Shown here one piece after another: positions 18,100 through 26,429 of a stretch of DNA of 64,000 nucleotides. A model generated the notes under the pieces. That model did no database searches, was not told the origin of the DNA, and was given only the letters and a program-made list of their open reading frames with translations. The position numbers and the translations under genes are program-made. Position 1 is the first letter of the stretch, and each line of letters opens with the position of its first letter. The stretch is from Atopobiaceae bacterium UBA1367. Its GTDB lineage: Bacteria; Actinomycetota; Coriobacteriia; Coriobacteriales; Atopobiaceae. The stretch covers positions 41,616 through 105,615 of the forward strand of contig DBRN01000009.1 in NCBI GenBank assembly GCA_002305995.1, written 5' to 3'.

Positions 18100-19782
18100 A
18101 TGGCCATCGGAAACAACAGCCGTGCCCGCGAGCTCGGCTCGAAGGTCGCCTACGAGATCTACGTGCGCTCGTTCAGCGACTCCACCGGCAACGGCGTCGG
18201 CGACCTTCGCGGGATCACCCAGCGTCTCGACTATCTCGCCGACCTGGGCGTCGACTACCTGTGGATCACGCCGTTCTTCGTCAGCCCGCTCAAGGACGGG
18301 GGCTACGACGTCGCGGACTACCGCAACATCGATCCCGTCTTTGGCACCATGGACGACTTCGACGAGCTGGTGCGCGAGGCAGACGCACGTGGCATCGGCC
18401 TGATGCTCGACATGGTCTTCAACCACACCTCCGACCAGCACGAGTGGTTCCAGAGGGCGCGTGCGGGCGACCCCAGGTACCAGGCCTATTACCTGCTCCA
18501 GGATCCCGAGCCCGGCGCAACGGCAGACGATCCGGGCAAGCCGCCCACCAACTGGGAGAGCAAGTTCGGGGGCAACGCCTGGACCTACTCGCCCGAGATG
18601 GGCAAGTGGTACCTGCACCTCTACGACGCCTCCCAGCCCGACCTCAACTGGCGCAATCCCGAGGTTCGCTCCGAGCTCGCGAGCGTGCTCCGCTTCTGGA
18701 AGGACAGGGGCGTCAAGGGCTTCCGCTTCGACGTCGTGAACAACATCTCGAAGCCCGTCACCTTCGAGGATGACCTCGAGGGAGACGGACGCCGTTTCTA
18801 CACCGACGGGGAGCACGTCGACGAGTACCTGCGGCTGCTCGTCCGCGAAGGCGGCATCGACGGCATGATGACCGTGGGCGAGATGAGCTCGACCACCATA
18901 GAGCGCTGCATCAGCTACTCGAACCCCGACAACCACGAGCTTGCGATGACGTTCTCGTTCCATCACTTCCGCGTGGACAACGTCGGTGGCAACCGCTGGT
19001 CCAAGACCAGGCCCGACATCCCCATGCTGCGCGAGGCATTCCGCAGCTGGCAGGAGGAGATGACTGCCGCAGGCGGATGGAACGCCCTGTTCTGGACCTG
19101 CCACGACCAGCCACGCCCCACCACGCGCTTTGGTGACGACACCACCCCCGAGAGCTGGCGTCGATCGGCGAAGCTCCTGCCCCTCTGCACCTTCCTGCTG
19201 CGCGGCACGCCCTACATCTACCAGGGCGAGGAGCTGGGCATGACCAATCCCGGCTTCACGAGCATCGACCAGTACCGTGACGTCGAGAGCATCAACTACC
19301 ACCGCATCATGCAGGAGGAGGGGGGCAAGTCGGAGCGGGAGGCCTTCGAGATCATCGCCTACAAGTCGCGTGACAACGGTCGCACGCCCGTGCAGTGGGA
19401 CGACACGCCCAACGCCGGCTTCACCACGGGCGAGCCCTGGATAGGCGTGAGCGAGAACTACACCTGGCTCAACGCGCAGGCCGAGATCGATGACCCTGAC
19501 TCCGTTCTCGCGTTCTACAAACGGCTCATTGCGCTGCGCAAGGCCGAGGAGATCATCCAGGCAGGCGACGTCCGCTTCCTCGACTCCCCAAGCGACAAGG
19601 TCATCGCCTACGAGCGCACGCTGGGAGATGAGCGGGTCGTGGTGCAGTGCAACTTCTCGGGAGAGCCCCAGCCACGCATCGCGCTTGAGGGCGGCGAGCT
19701 GCTCGTCAGCAACTATGACAATGCCGCCGAGGGTGACATGCTGCGCCCATGGGAGGGCACGGCACAAGTCTGGCGCGGGTAA
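18100..19782 (+). CDS. treC: alpha,alpha-phosphotrehalase (trehalose-6-phosphate hydrolase)
   Basis: 560-residue GH13 enzyme splitting trehalose-6-phosphate into glucose and glucose-6-phosphate. The (beta/alpha)8 barrel begins at VAYEIYVRSFSDS. Catalytic residues are visible: nucleophile Asp in GFRFDVV (about 211), acid Glu in TVGEMSS (about 260) and transition-state Asp in CHDQPRP (about 335). The length agrees with TreC (about 550). It follows treP with its own GGGAGG site. The glucose released is probably phosphorylated by the ROK glucokinase at 21378. The last 20 codons abut the 42-bp repeat array. Confidence 0.94.
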   Translation: MAIGNNSRARELGSKVAYEIYVRSFSDSTGNGVGDLRGITQRLDYLADLGVDYLWITPFFVSPLKDGGYDVADYRNIDPVFGTMDDFDELVREADARGIGLMLDMVFNHTSDQHEWFQRARAGDPRYQAYYLLQDPEPGATADDPGKPPTNWESKFGGNAWTYSPEMGKWYLHLYDASQPDLNWRNPEVRSELASVLRFWKDRGVKGFRFDVVNNISKPVTFEDDLEGDGRRFYTDGEHVDEYLRLLVREGGIDGMMTVGEMSSTTIERCISYSNPDNHELAMTFSFHHFRVDNVGGNRWSKTRPDIPMLREAFRSWQEEMTAAGGWNALFWTCHDQPRPTTRFGDDTTPESWRRSAKLLPLCTFLLRGTPYIYQGEELGMTNPGFTSIDQYRDVESINYHRIMQEEGGKSEREAFEIIAYKSRDNGRTPVQWDDTPNAGFTTGEPWIGVSENYTWLNAQAEIDDPDSVLAFYKRLIALRKAEEIIQAGDVRFLDSPSDKVIAYERTLGDERVVVQCNFSGEPQPRIALEGGELLVSNYDNAAEGDMLRPWEGTAQVWRG

Positions 19783-19801
19783 CCCTGCCTGACGGACGTA
19801 G

Positions 19802-20160
19802 CGGAAAGGAAAACCCCGACCTGTGCGGTCGACACACCGATGCTGGAAAGGATATTCGGGAGTCGTGCGGGCGGTACGCCCCAGCTGGAAAGGGAAAGCC
19901 CGACTTGTGCGAGGAGGCCGCTCGACCTGGAAAGGGAAATCGGGAGTTGTGCGGAGTCAGGACCGCGATCGGAAAGGTTTTGGCCGACTTGTGCTAGATC
20001 GTGGTCAGGGGCGGAAAGGTTTTCTCCGACTTTTGACCCCATTTTCTCGCACAAGTCGGCTTTTTCCTTCCCGTCGGAAAGCCACAGCCCGCACAAGTCG
20101 AGGTTTCCCTTTCCAGCGAAGGGACACCGCCCGCACAAGTCGAGGTTTCCCTTTCCGTCA
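19802..20160. repeat. 42-bp-period repeat array 1 (six direct, three inverted units)
   Basis: A unit of about 27 bp starting GGAAAGG and ending near CGACTTGTGCG recurs with the GGAAAG at 19803, 19845, 19887, 19929, 19971 and 20013, exactly 42 bp apart. Three inverted units follow, with CTTTCC (first copy CTTCCC) at 20067, 20109 and 20151, again 42 bp apart. The ~15-bp spacers differ. The array fills the space between convergent treC and a PTS IIA gene. No ribosome-binding site or start makes a credible gene, although 42 is a multiple of three. A similar array lies at 27.06-27.46 kb. Function unknown. Confidence 0.9.
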
Positions 20161-20198
20161 GGGACGGGGCGAAGCCCGCGCGGGCTTCGCCCCGTCCC
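20161..20198 (-). terminator. 38-bp perfect palindrome downstream of the PTS IIA gene
   Basis: GGGACGGGGCGAAGCCCGC is followed directly by its full complement, giving a 19-bp stem without a spacer. It lies 25 bp after the IIA stop on the minus strand and touches the end of the repeat array. It is probably the terminator of the IIA genes and may also mark the array boundary. Confidence 0.75.
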
Positions 20199-20222
20199 CT
20201 CGATTCCCTTCGATGCGCCCCG

Positions 20223-20678
20223 CTAGGCGTCGAGAGCGCTGTTGATGATCTCTGCGATCGCCGCCTCGTCGTCTGCGGCAAGGACCTTCTTGCGGAAGCT
20301 CTCGTCCATCAGCATGACGGCGACCTGGGAGAGCGTGCGCAAGAAGGTGGTGGCAACCTCCCCATCGGGTGCGAGTAGGGCGATGGCGACCTTGATGGGC
20401 TGGCCGTCCATGGAGTCCCAGCTGACGCCGTCGGCAAACTTGACCACCATGACGGCGGCATCACGGATGGCCGAGCACTTGCAATGGGGGATGGCGAAAC
20501 CTGACAGCATGCCCGTGGTGCCCTCTGCCTCACGCGCCTTGAGCGCATCGAGCACGGCAGCCTCATCATCGGAGAGGCCAAGCTCGACGGCCTTCCGGGC
20601 AAAGAAGGCAAGCGCCTCCTCAACAGAGCTTGCGTGGTTGTCCAGGAAGACCTGGGATGCCTTGACGAAATCAGTCAT
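20223..20678 (-). CDS. fructose-type PTS EIIA protein (copy 1)
   Basis: 151-residue single-domain EIIA of the fructose/mannitol family (PTS_EIIA_2). The phosphorylatable His is His65 in GFAIPHCK. It takes phosphate from HPr and normally passes it to a cognate EIIB, but no EIIB or EIIC is encoded next to it, so it may serve a distant permease or act in regulation like PtsN. It is a tandem paralogue of the gene at 20806 (first 14 residues differ at one position). ATG at 20678 follows AAGGAG. Confidence 0.88.
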   Translation of the reverse strand: MTDFVKASQVFLDNHASSVEEALAFFARKAVELGLSDDEAAVLDALKAREAEGTTGMLSGFAIPHCKCSAIRDAAVMVVKFADGVSWDSMDGQPIKVAIALLAPDGEVATTFLRTLSQVAVMLMDESFRKKVLAADDEAAIAEIINSALDA

Positions 20679-20750
20679 ACGAGCTCCTTCTCCAAAGGTC
20701 GATACGCACATCCATGAATGTAGCACGGTTCTGCCGCATAGGGGAGACGG

Positions 20751-20778
20751 AAGCCCGGTACCTCTCCGTACCGGGCTT
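20751..20778 (-). terminator. hairpin between the two IIA genes
   Basis: AAGCCCGGTAC and its complement form an 11-bp stem with a 6-nt loop, 28 bp after the stop of the upstream IIA gene. It is a terminator or partial terminator, so the two genes may be expressed separately. Confidence 0.65.
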
Positions 20779-20805
20779 TCCCGTCATGCGCTATCCGGTA
20801 GGCTG

Positions 20806-21252
20806 CTATGCGGCGAGACCGGCGCTGACCGCAGCGGCGATCTCCACGACGTCGGTGGAGGCGAGGAGCTTCTTCTGGAACCTGGCATCCATCAGCATGA
20901 TGGCCACCTGGGAGAGAAGGCTCAGGTGAACGTCACCGTCGGGAGCGAACAGGGCGATGGCGACCTTGATGGGCTGGCCGTCCATGGAGTCCCACGCGAT
21001 GTCGCCGGCAAACTTCACGACGAAGACGGCGGCGTCGTTTATGGCAGCGCTCTTGCAGTGCGGGATGGCAAAGCCACCCTGCATGCCAGTGGACCCAAGG
21101 GCCTCGCGCTCCTTGAAGGCATCGACGACGGCAGCCTCGTCATCGGAGAGGCCAAGCTCGACGGCCTTCTTGGCCAAGAAGCCAAAGGCCTCGTCGACGG
21201 TAGTGGCGGGATTGTCCAGGAAGACCTGGCTTGCCTTGACGAAATCGCTCAT
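20806..21252 (-). CDS. fructose-type PTS EIIA protein (copy 2)
   Basis: 148-residue EIIA_2 domain protein with active His65 in GFAIPHCK, strongly similar over its whole length to copy 1. The two share the unusual Cys after the active His, where many family members have Gly. The separation by a hairpin and about 130 bp points to tandem duplication followed by independent control. The cognate EIIB is unknown. An AAGGAG site precedes the ATG. Confidence 0.88.
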   Translation of the reverse strand: MSDFVKASQVFLDNPATTVDEAFGFLAKKAVELGLSDDEAAVVDAFKEREALGSTGMQGGFAIPHCKSAAINDAAVFVVKFAGDIAWDSMDGQPIKVAIALFAPDGDVHLSLLSQVAIMLMDARFQKKLLASTDVVEIAAAVSAGLAA

Positions 21253-21377
21253 GCAAAACTCCTTGTCCTCAGGGGAAAACCGGTCGCTCGTACGAATGTA
21301 CCATGCTTCGCGTCGCGTCTCTCGCAAAGATGGGTGACGGGGTCATTTCTTCCCATCACCGACCCATGCGCCCGACG

Positions 21378-22322
21378 TCATGCGTCGTGCTCCAGGAGGG
21401 CCTGATAGGCACAACCGTACATGGCGGCGTCGTTGCCCAAGCTCGCCGGCAGGATGCGGGTGGCGACGCTCGGAGCGAGGCAGTACCTACGGAACGCCGC
21501 GCGCAGGTCGTCGGCGTACAGCTTGAAGCCGCCACCCACGCCGCCGCCGATGAGGTAGATCTGCGGATCGGCGACCACGGAGATCTGCGCCATGGCATAG
21601 CCGAGGCGATCGCACATCTGCGCGAGGGCGCTGTGGGCGGCCTCGTCCCCGGCCCGGTGCGCCTCGAACACCGAGAGCGTGTCGGTGGGGCCGTCGAGCG
21701 CGACGGGCTCGGTGCCCAGGCGCTCGCACTCCCGCCGGTAGGAGCGCACGATGCCCGTGGCTGACGCGTACTGCTCGAGGCAGCCCTTACGGCCGCAGCC
21801 GCACGAGGCGGTCTCGTCACGGTTGACGGTCACGTGGCCGATCTCGCCGCCGGCGCCAAAGGCACCCGAGACGAGCTTGCCATTGGCGATGACGCCGCCG
21901 CCCACGCCCGTGCCGATGGCGATCAGCACGAAGCTGTTGGCACCCTTCGCGGTGCCCTGCCACAGCTCGCCGAGGGCGGCTGCGTTGGCGTCGTTCACGA
22001 AGGCGAGGGTGGCGTTGACGAAGGTGCGCCTGATGGCCGCCTGCAACCCATCCGGGTCGAGCTCGATGTTGGGGAGCATGCCCACCTTGCCCTCGTCGTC
22101 CACCGGACCGGGGACGTCGAGGCCGATGGCGATGACGTCCTGGGGCGTGACGCCATTCTCTGCCAGCAACGCCTTCAGGCCCTCGGTGACCACCGCGAAC
22201 GCGGCCTCGCTCACGATCTCGCCCGTGGGAATCTTAGTGACGGCCTCCAGCGTCCCCTCAGTGGAGAAGAGGCCGACCTTGATGCTGGTGCCGCCGATGT
22301 CGATGCCAAGAACCTTGTCCAT
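21378..22322 (-). CDS. glkA: ROK-family glucokinase
   Basis: 314-residue cytoplasmic sugar kinase that makes glucose-6-phosphate from glucose and ATP. The ATP-binding loop GIDIGGTSIKVG is at the N-terminus, the substrate segment ENDANAAALGE appears here as FVNDANAAALGE, GTGVGGGVI follows, and the ROK zinc motif CGCGRKGCLE lies at about 172-181 (three Cys visible). The catalytic Asp is in FVNDANA. It would consume the free glucose produced by TreC and by the GH32 hydrolase. ATG at 22322 is preceded by AAAGGAAG; a longer upstream frame crosses non-coding sequence. Confidence 0.92.
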   Translation of the reverse strand: MDKVLGIDIGGTSIKVGLFSTEGTLEAVTKIPTGEIVSEAAFAVVTEGLKALLAENGVTPQDVIAIGLDVPGPVDDEGKVGMLPNIELDPDGLQAAIRRTFVNATLAFVNDANAAALGELWQGTAKGANSFVLIAIGTGVGGGVIANGKLVSGAFGAGGEIGHVTVNRDETASCGCGRKGCLEQYASATGIVRSYRRECERLGTEPVALDGPTDTLSVFEAHRAGDEAAHSALAQMCDRLGYAMAQISVVADPQIYLIGGGVGGGFKLYADDLRAAFRRYCLAPSVATRILPASLGNDAAMYGCAYQALLEHDA

Positions 22323-22596
22323 ATCCACTTCCTTTCGGGAATAGGGGCAGTTGGTGCTCGCCAGCAGGGCTTTTCCATGCTTGCAGGCATGTTTAAGTAT
22401 CGCCCAATCGCGGGCGACGCGCCCTGCGCTTTCCATGAGCGTATGGTTCTGGCGCCGCGCGGGCGGCAGGGATGCGCGACGAGGCTGCGACCTCACCTCA
22501 CGCACCCGAGCACGAGCCTACGCAGGTTGTCCGGGATGGCGCGGGGAGGATCGCACCTCACCTCACGCGCACGAAACCAAGACAGGGCGGCGACCC

Positions 22597-23262
22597 TTAG
22601 AACGTCAGCAGGAGCGCCATCTTGAACGGCTTGTCCGCACGGACGAAGTGCCTGCCGCCCTTGTCAAACTTGAAGTTCTCCCCGGCACGCACGACGTGCT
22701 CCTCGCCCTCGTAGCCAATGACCCCCTCGCCATCCAGCGCGAAGACGAGGGCCTCCCCGGGGGCGGCGTGCTCATCGAGACCCGTCCCCGAGGAGAAGCT
22801 CATGAGGGCGAGCTTCATGCGCTCGTTGTGGGCAAGATCCATGTTCACGACCTTGCCATCCTGATAGGGCAGAAGATCCGCCAGCCTGATGGCCTCGCCG
22901 GCCCTGAGCAGCTCGTGCATCGTCGTGCTCCCTTCCAGGGTGATCTCCGTGTACACGCACCCGTCGGCCGTGCGCACGCCCACAGGCACACCGGGAGGCA
23001 TGAGGAAGGCATCGCCTTCCGCACACGGCCACGAGCGACCATCCGCAGCGTACGCCTCCATCCTCCCCCAGCACACCACGAGCACCTTGTGGAAGGCGTA
23101 GGTCTCGGCACTGATGTCGGTGTGCCCAGCAAGCGAGAAGAGCGTGACGGACAGCCCTTCCACATGATGCAGACGCTCAGAGACGGTGCACCCAGGCACC
23201 GGAGGGTTGCCGAGTCCGAGGGAACGCGTGGCTCCCGAGCCGACCCTCATCCGTGCCCCCAT
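22597..23262 (-). CDS. cupin-domain protein
   Basis: 221 residues with two beta-rich halves. The C-terminal half reads as a canonical cupin: DEHAAPGEALVFALDGEGVI followed by VVRAGENFKFDKGGRHFVRA, which keeps a single His per motif, so metal binding is plausible but not certain. The N-terminal half (WPCAEGDAFLMPPGVPVGV) also resembles a cupin barrel, suggesting a bicupin without a helix-turn-helix. ATG at 23262 follows AGGAGG. It is divergent from the M32 peptidase. The function could be sugar binding or small-molecule turnover; nothing fixes it. Confidence 0.75.
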   Translation of the reverse strand: MGARMRVGSGATRSLGLGNPPVPGCTVSERLHHVEGLSVTLFSLAGHTDISAETYAFHKVLVVCWGRMEAYAADGRSWPCAEGDAFLMPPGVPVGVRTADGCVYTEITLEGSTTMHELLRAGEAIRLADLLPYQDGKVVNMDLAHNERMKLALMSFSSGTGLDEHAAPGEALVFALDGEGVIGYEGEEHVVRAGENFKFDKGGRHFVRADKPFKMALLLTF

Positions 23263-23426
23263 TCTGCCCTCGCCTCCTGTGCCTGCACGCCGAGGATACC
23301 CTCTTTTCCCACAGAGGGCTGTTGCCCACGCAACATCTGGCGAACGGCATTCCTCTTCGATGGACGTGGGACTCTGGCGCTACACTGGATGGGATCGTCA
23401 CGACCACCAAGGACCATGGAGGCGCC

Positions 23427-25031
23427 ATGTGCGACAAGCAGCCAACCATCACCGGCTTTGATGACAGCCCCGACGCCACCGCAGCGCTTCCCGGCATGCC
23501 CGCCGCCGTGCCACCCGCCGGCGTGCCCAACCCGAAGGCAGACCTTGCCGCACTCGATGAGCTCGAGCGACACCTCTTCGCCCATCGCTACGCACGGATC
23601 GGCATGGAGTGCCACGGTGGGACCATCGACCCGGAGGCGGCGGCCGCAGACCGCGGCGAGGCGCTCGCCATCCTGCGGCAGGAGGACCAGGCGCTGCTCT
23701 GCTCGCCCGAGACGGGCGCGCTCCTCGATAGGCTGGCTGCCTCGCAGGCGCTCCTCACCCCCATGCAGGCAGCCCAGGTGCGCATACTCCAGCGCGACCG
23801 TGCCTCGATGGTGGACGTTCCCCCCGAGGTGCAGGGCGCGTTCACGCGGCTCACCAACGAGGCGGAGGGCGTCTGGCGCCAGGCAAGGGCCTCGGATGAC
23901 TGGAGCTCCTTCGAGCCCTATCTCGATCGCATCGTGTCGGCGCTGCGCGAGATCGCCCACTACCGCGATCCCGGCGCCGATCCCTATGACGTCTGGCTCG
24001 ACGAGCACGAGCATGGCACCGACCGCTCCTTCTATGAGCGCCTCTTCGGGCAGGTCAAGGACATCGTGGTGCCGCTGCTGGCCGATGTGCGCGCCAGCTC
24101 GCGCACGCTGGGGCGCTCGCCGTTCGCGGGGCGCTTTGACGCGAGCCGCCAGGGGGAGCTTGCCCGCGACCTCCTCAGGCTCGAAGGCCTCGACGAGCGC
24201 AAGGTGTTCGTCACCTCCTCCGAGCATCCCTTCTCCGATGGCCTGACCAGCAACTACGTGATTGTCGCCGGGCATGTGCGAGAGGATGACATCCTGTCGA
24301 ACGTCTACACGATGTTGCATGAGGGTGGTCACGCCCTCTACGAGATGGGCGTCGATGCCGCGCTCGACCGCACCTCGCTCAAGGGCGGCACCTCTATGGG
24401 CATGCATGAGGCGCAGTCGCGCTTCTTCGAGAACCACGTGGGACGCAGCCTCGCCTTCGCGCCACGCCTGATCGAGGTCATGGCACGCCAGTTCCGCGGG
24501 CAGCTGGGCCGCGTCACCCCCGGGCAGCTCCATGCCGCCACGAACCGCGTCGAGGCCCAACCCATCCGCACCGAGGCGGACGAGCTCACCTATCCGCTGC
24601 ACGTGATCGTGCGCTACGAGATCGAGCAGCTGCTCATGTCCGGCGAGGCCCACGCCGTCGACGTGCCTGGCCTCTGGGCCGAGCGCTACAAGGGATACCT
24701 AGGCGTCGACGTCCCCAACGACGCGCGCGGCGCCCTGCAGGACACACACTGGGCTGGCGGCATGATGGGCTACTTCCCCGCCTACGCGCTCGGCAGCGCC
24801 ATCGGCGCGCAGCTCGAGGCAGCCATGGTTCGCGGGGGCATGGACTTCGACGGGGTGTGCGCCTCGGGCGACCTCTCCCCCATCCACGACTGGCTCCGCG
24901 AGCGCATCTGGCGCCACGGACGCTCTCGCGACACCCCCGAGCTGGTGCTCGACGCCTGCGGGGAGCCGTTCTCGCCCACCCGCTACACCGACTACCTCAC
25001 CAAGAAGTTCTCAGCCCTGTACAACCTGTAG
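23427..25031 (+). CDS. M32-family metallocarboxypeptidase
   Basis: 534-residue zinc carboxypeptidase of the thermostable carboxypeptidase Taq (M32) family, which removes C-terminal residues from peptides in the cytoplasm. Zinc motif HEGGH occupies about 298-302 within MLHEGGHALYE. Other conserved blocks are TSSEHPF, SMGMHEAQSRFFEN and TYPLHVIVRYEIE. It is slightly longer than the usual 500 because of a Pro/Ala-rich N-terminus. GGAGG lies six bases before the ATG. It is followed by a hairpin and then dtd. Confidence 0.93.
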   Translation: MCDKQPTITGFDDSPDATAALPGMPAAVPPAGVPNPKADLAALDELERHLFAHRYARIGMECHGGTIDPEAAAADRGEALAILRQEDQALLCSPETGALLDRLAASQALLTPMQAAQVRILQRDRASMVDVPPEVQGAFTRLTNEAEGVWRQARASDDWSSFEPYLDRIVSALREIAHYRDPGADPYDVWLDEHEHGTDRSFYERLFGQVKDIVVPLLADVRASSRTLGRSPFAGRFDASRQGELARDLLRLEGLDERKVFVTSSEHPFSDGLTSNYVIVAGHVREDDILSNVYTMLHEGGHALYEMGVDAALDRTSLKGGTSMGMHEAQSRFFENHVGRSLAFAPRLIEVMARQFRGQLGRVTPGQLHAATNRVEAQPIRTEADELTYPLHVIVRYEIEQLLMSGEAHAVDVPGLWAERYKGYLGVDVPNDARGALQDTHWAGGMMGYFPAYALGSAIGAQLEAAMVRGGMDFDGVCASGDLSPIHDWLRERIWRHGRSRDTPELVLDACGEPFSPTRYTDYLTKKFSALYNL

Positions 25032-25080
25032 GCCATGGGTGTCGTTACGGACGTCATCTCGCGCGACGACACCCATGGCC
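25031..25080 (+). terminator. 15-bp hairpin between the M32 peptidase gene and dtd
   Basis: GGCCATGGGTGTCGT at the stop codon pairs exactly with 25066-25080, with a 20-nt loop; the dtd ribosome-binding site follows within a few bases. It is a partial terminator or stability element. Confidence 0.6.
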
Positions 25081-25096
25081 GGAACTGGAGGATCCC

Positions 25097-25570
25097 GTGA
25101 GGGCACTGTTCCAGCGTGTCTCCAGCGCACGGGTGGAGGTCGGTGGGTCGATCGTGGGCTCGTGCGGCAAGGGTTGCCTTCTGCTGCTGGGCATCGCGCC
25201 AACTGACACCACCACCGAGGCCGAGCGCCTCTGGAGCAAGGTGCGCACCCTGCGCGTCTTTGACGACGACGAGGGCCAGATGAATCGATCGCTGCTCGAC
25301 ATCGGAGGGGAGGTGCTGGTCGTGAGCCAGTTCACGCTCTACGCCGACATCAGGCGCGGCAGGCGCCCCTCCTTCACCGACGCCGCCCCACCAGATGTCG
25401 CCGTACCGCTCTACGAGCACTTCTGCGCCCTCGCGGAACACGACGTGCGCCATGTGGGGCGCGGCGTCTTTGGCGCCGCCATGCAGGTCTCCCTCACCAA
25501 CGACGGACCGGTCACCATCTGGCTTGACACCGACGACCTGGCCCGCCCGAGGCGGCAGGCGCGAGGATGA
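25097..25570 (+). CDS. dtd: D-aminoacyl-tRNA deacylase
   Basis: 157-residue homodimeric editing enzyme that hydrolyses D-aminoacyl-tRNAs and mischarged Gly-tRNA. Signature SQFTLYAD lies at about 76-83 and the cross-subunit Gly-cisPro motif NDGPVT at about 135-140. The start is GTG at 25097, supported by GGAGG four bases upstream and by the family N-terminus RALFQRVSSARV. It follows the M32 peptidase gene on the same strand. Confidence 0.95.
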   Translation: MRALFQRVSSARVEVGGSIVGSCGKGCLLLLGIAPTDTTTEAERLWSKVRTLRVFDDDEGQMNRSLLDIGGEVLVVSQFTLYADIRRGRRPSFTDAAPPDVAVPLYEHFCALAEHDVRHVGRGVFGAAMQVSLTNDGPVTIWLDTDDLARPRRQARG

Positions 25571-25725
25571 CGCCGCAAAAACTCGCACATGGAGTCTTCA
25601 CTTCTCGTCCAGGTGGAGTAGAGTAGTCTGCATGCGTTCGTATGCGACACCCGCTACGACGTCACGACACAAGCGCGTGAAGCCAGTTCCGCGCGTCCGC
25701 ATGCGACACAGGAGGATGTGATCTC

Positions 25726-26142
25726 ATGAGCAAGTACGTGGATGAGTTCAAGGAGTTCATCTCACAGGGCAATGTCATGGACATGGCCGTCGGCGTCATC
25801 ATCGGCGGTGCCTTCACGGGCATCGTCACCGCGCTGACCGACAACATCATCAACCCGCTGATCACCCTCGTGACCGGCGGCAACGGCACCGAGATCGGAG
25901 GTCTCAACTTCAATGGCATCGACCTGGGTGCCTTCCTCAGCGCGATTCTCAACTTCCTGATCGTCGCCTTCATCGTCTTCAACTTGGTGAAGGCTGTCAA
26001 CAAGTTCAAGGCGGTCGCCGGCGTCGAGGCTCCCGCCGAGGAACCCGTCCCCACGTGCCCGCACTGCCTTGAGGAGGTCAAGGAGGGCGCCACCCGTTGC
26101 CCGCACTGCGGCGACCAGATACCTGGCGGTGCCAGGATCTAG
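25726..26142 (+). CDS. mscL: large-conductance mechanosensitive channel with C-terminal zinc ribbon
   Basis: 138-residue MscL. The N-terminal helix (DEFKEFISQGNVMDMAVGVIIGGAF) and two transmembrane helices are intact, so it should form the pentameric osmotic emergency valve. In place of the usual charged C-terminal helix bundle it ends in a zinc ribbon with two CPHC motifs (CPHC...CPHC, about 109-129). AGGAGG precedes the ATG by eight bases. It is monocistronic, ending in a hairpin at 26185. Confidence 0.94.
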   Translation: MSKYVDEFKEFISQGNVMDMAVGVIIGGAFTGIVTALTDNIINPLITLVTGGNGTEIGGLNFNGIDLGAFLSAILNFLIVAFIVFNLVKAVNKFKAVAGVEAPAEEPVPTCPHCLEEVKEGATRCPHCGDQIPGGARI

Positions 26143-26184
26143 GTGCCATGATCTAGCACCCACCCCATCGGGGACAGACACCAA

Positions 26185-26316
26185 GGGGGCAGGTCTCAAC
26201 GGCCTGCCCCCTCTCATGTGCACAGCGTGAGCGGCAAGCGCTGCCAGACGGGCAGGCGCTTGCGACCTGCCCCTCTCATGCAGACGGGTAGGCACCTGCG
26301 ACCTGTCCCCCTCATG
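26185..26316 (+). repeat. mscL terminator followed by two 36-bp tandem repeats
   Basis: GGGGGCAGG / CCTGCCCCC (26185-26211) is a 9-bp-stem terminator for mscL. It is followed by two adjacent 36-bp units (26245-26280 and 26281-26316), each starting CAGACGGG and ending CTCATG and each holding its own GGGCAGG-type hairpin. The terminator itself ends in the same CTCTCATG sequence, so the units look like degenerating copies of it. Confidence 0.65.
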
Positions 26317-26429
26317 CCGATCCCACCGGCTCGACGCGACCTGCGCGGATGGCCACCTGCGGGCGAGCCGGGTGTGAACGGGCCTGCAAGCAGGCCCAGT
26401 GCAGGTGTGCGCGGAGCTGCGGACACGAC

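Noticed and set aside
16822..19767. 981-codon minus-strand open frame over the trehalose operon
   Set aside because: Antisense shadow of treP and treC, which show full catalytic motifs.
19802..20160. Array 1 as a CRISPR
   Set aside because: Repeats vary, spacers are only about 15 bp, the orientation flips midway, and no cas genes are in the window.
19823..20245. Array 1 as a gene for a 14-residue-repeat protein
   Set aside because: Although 42 is a multiple of three, no start with a ribosome-binding site exists, the inverted half changes the encoded repeat, and the frame runs into the terminator palindrome and the opposing IIA gene.
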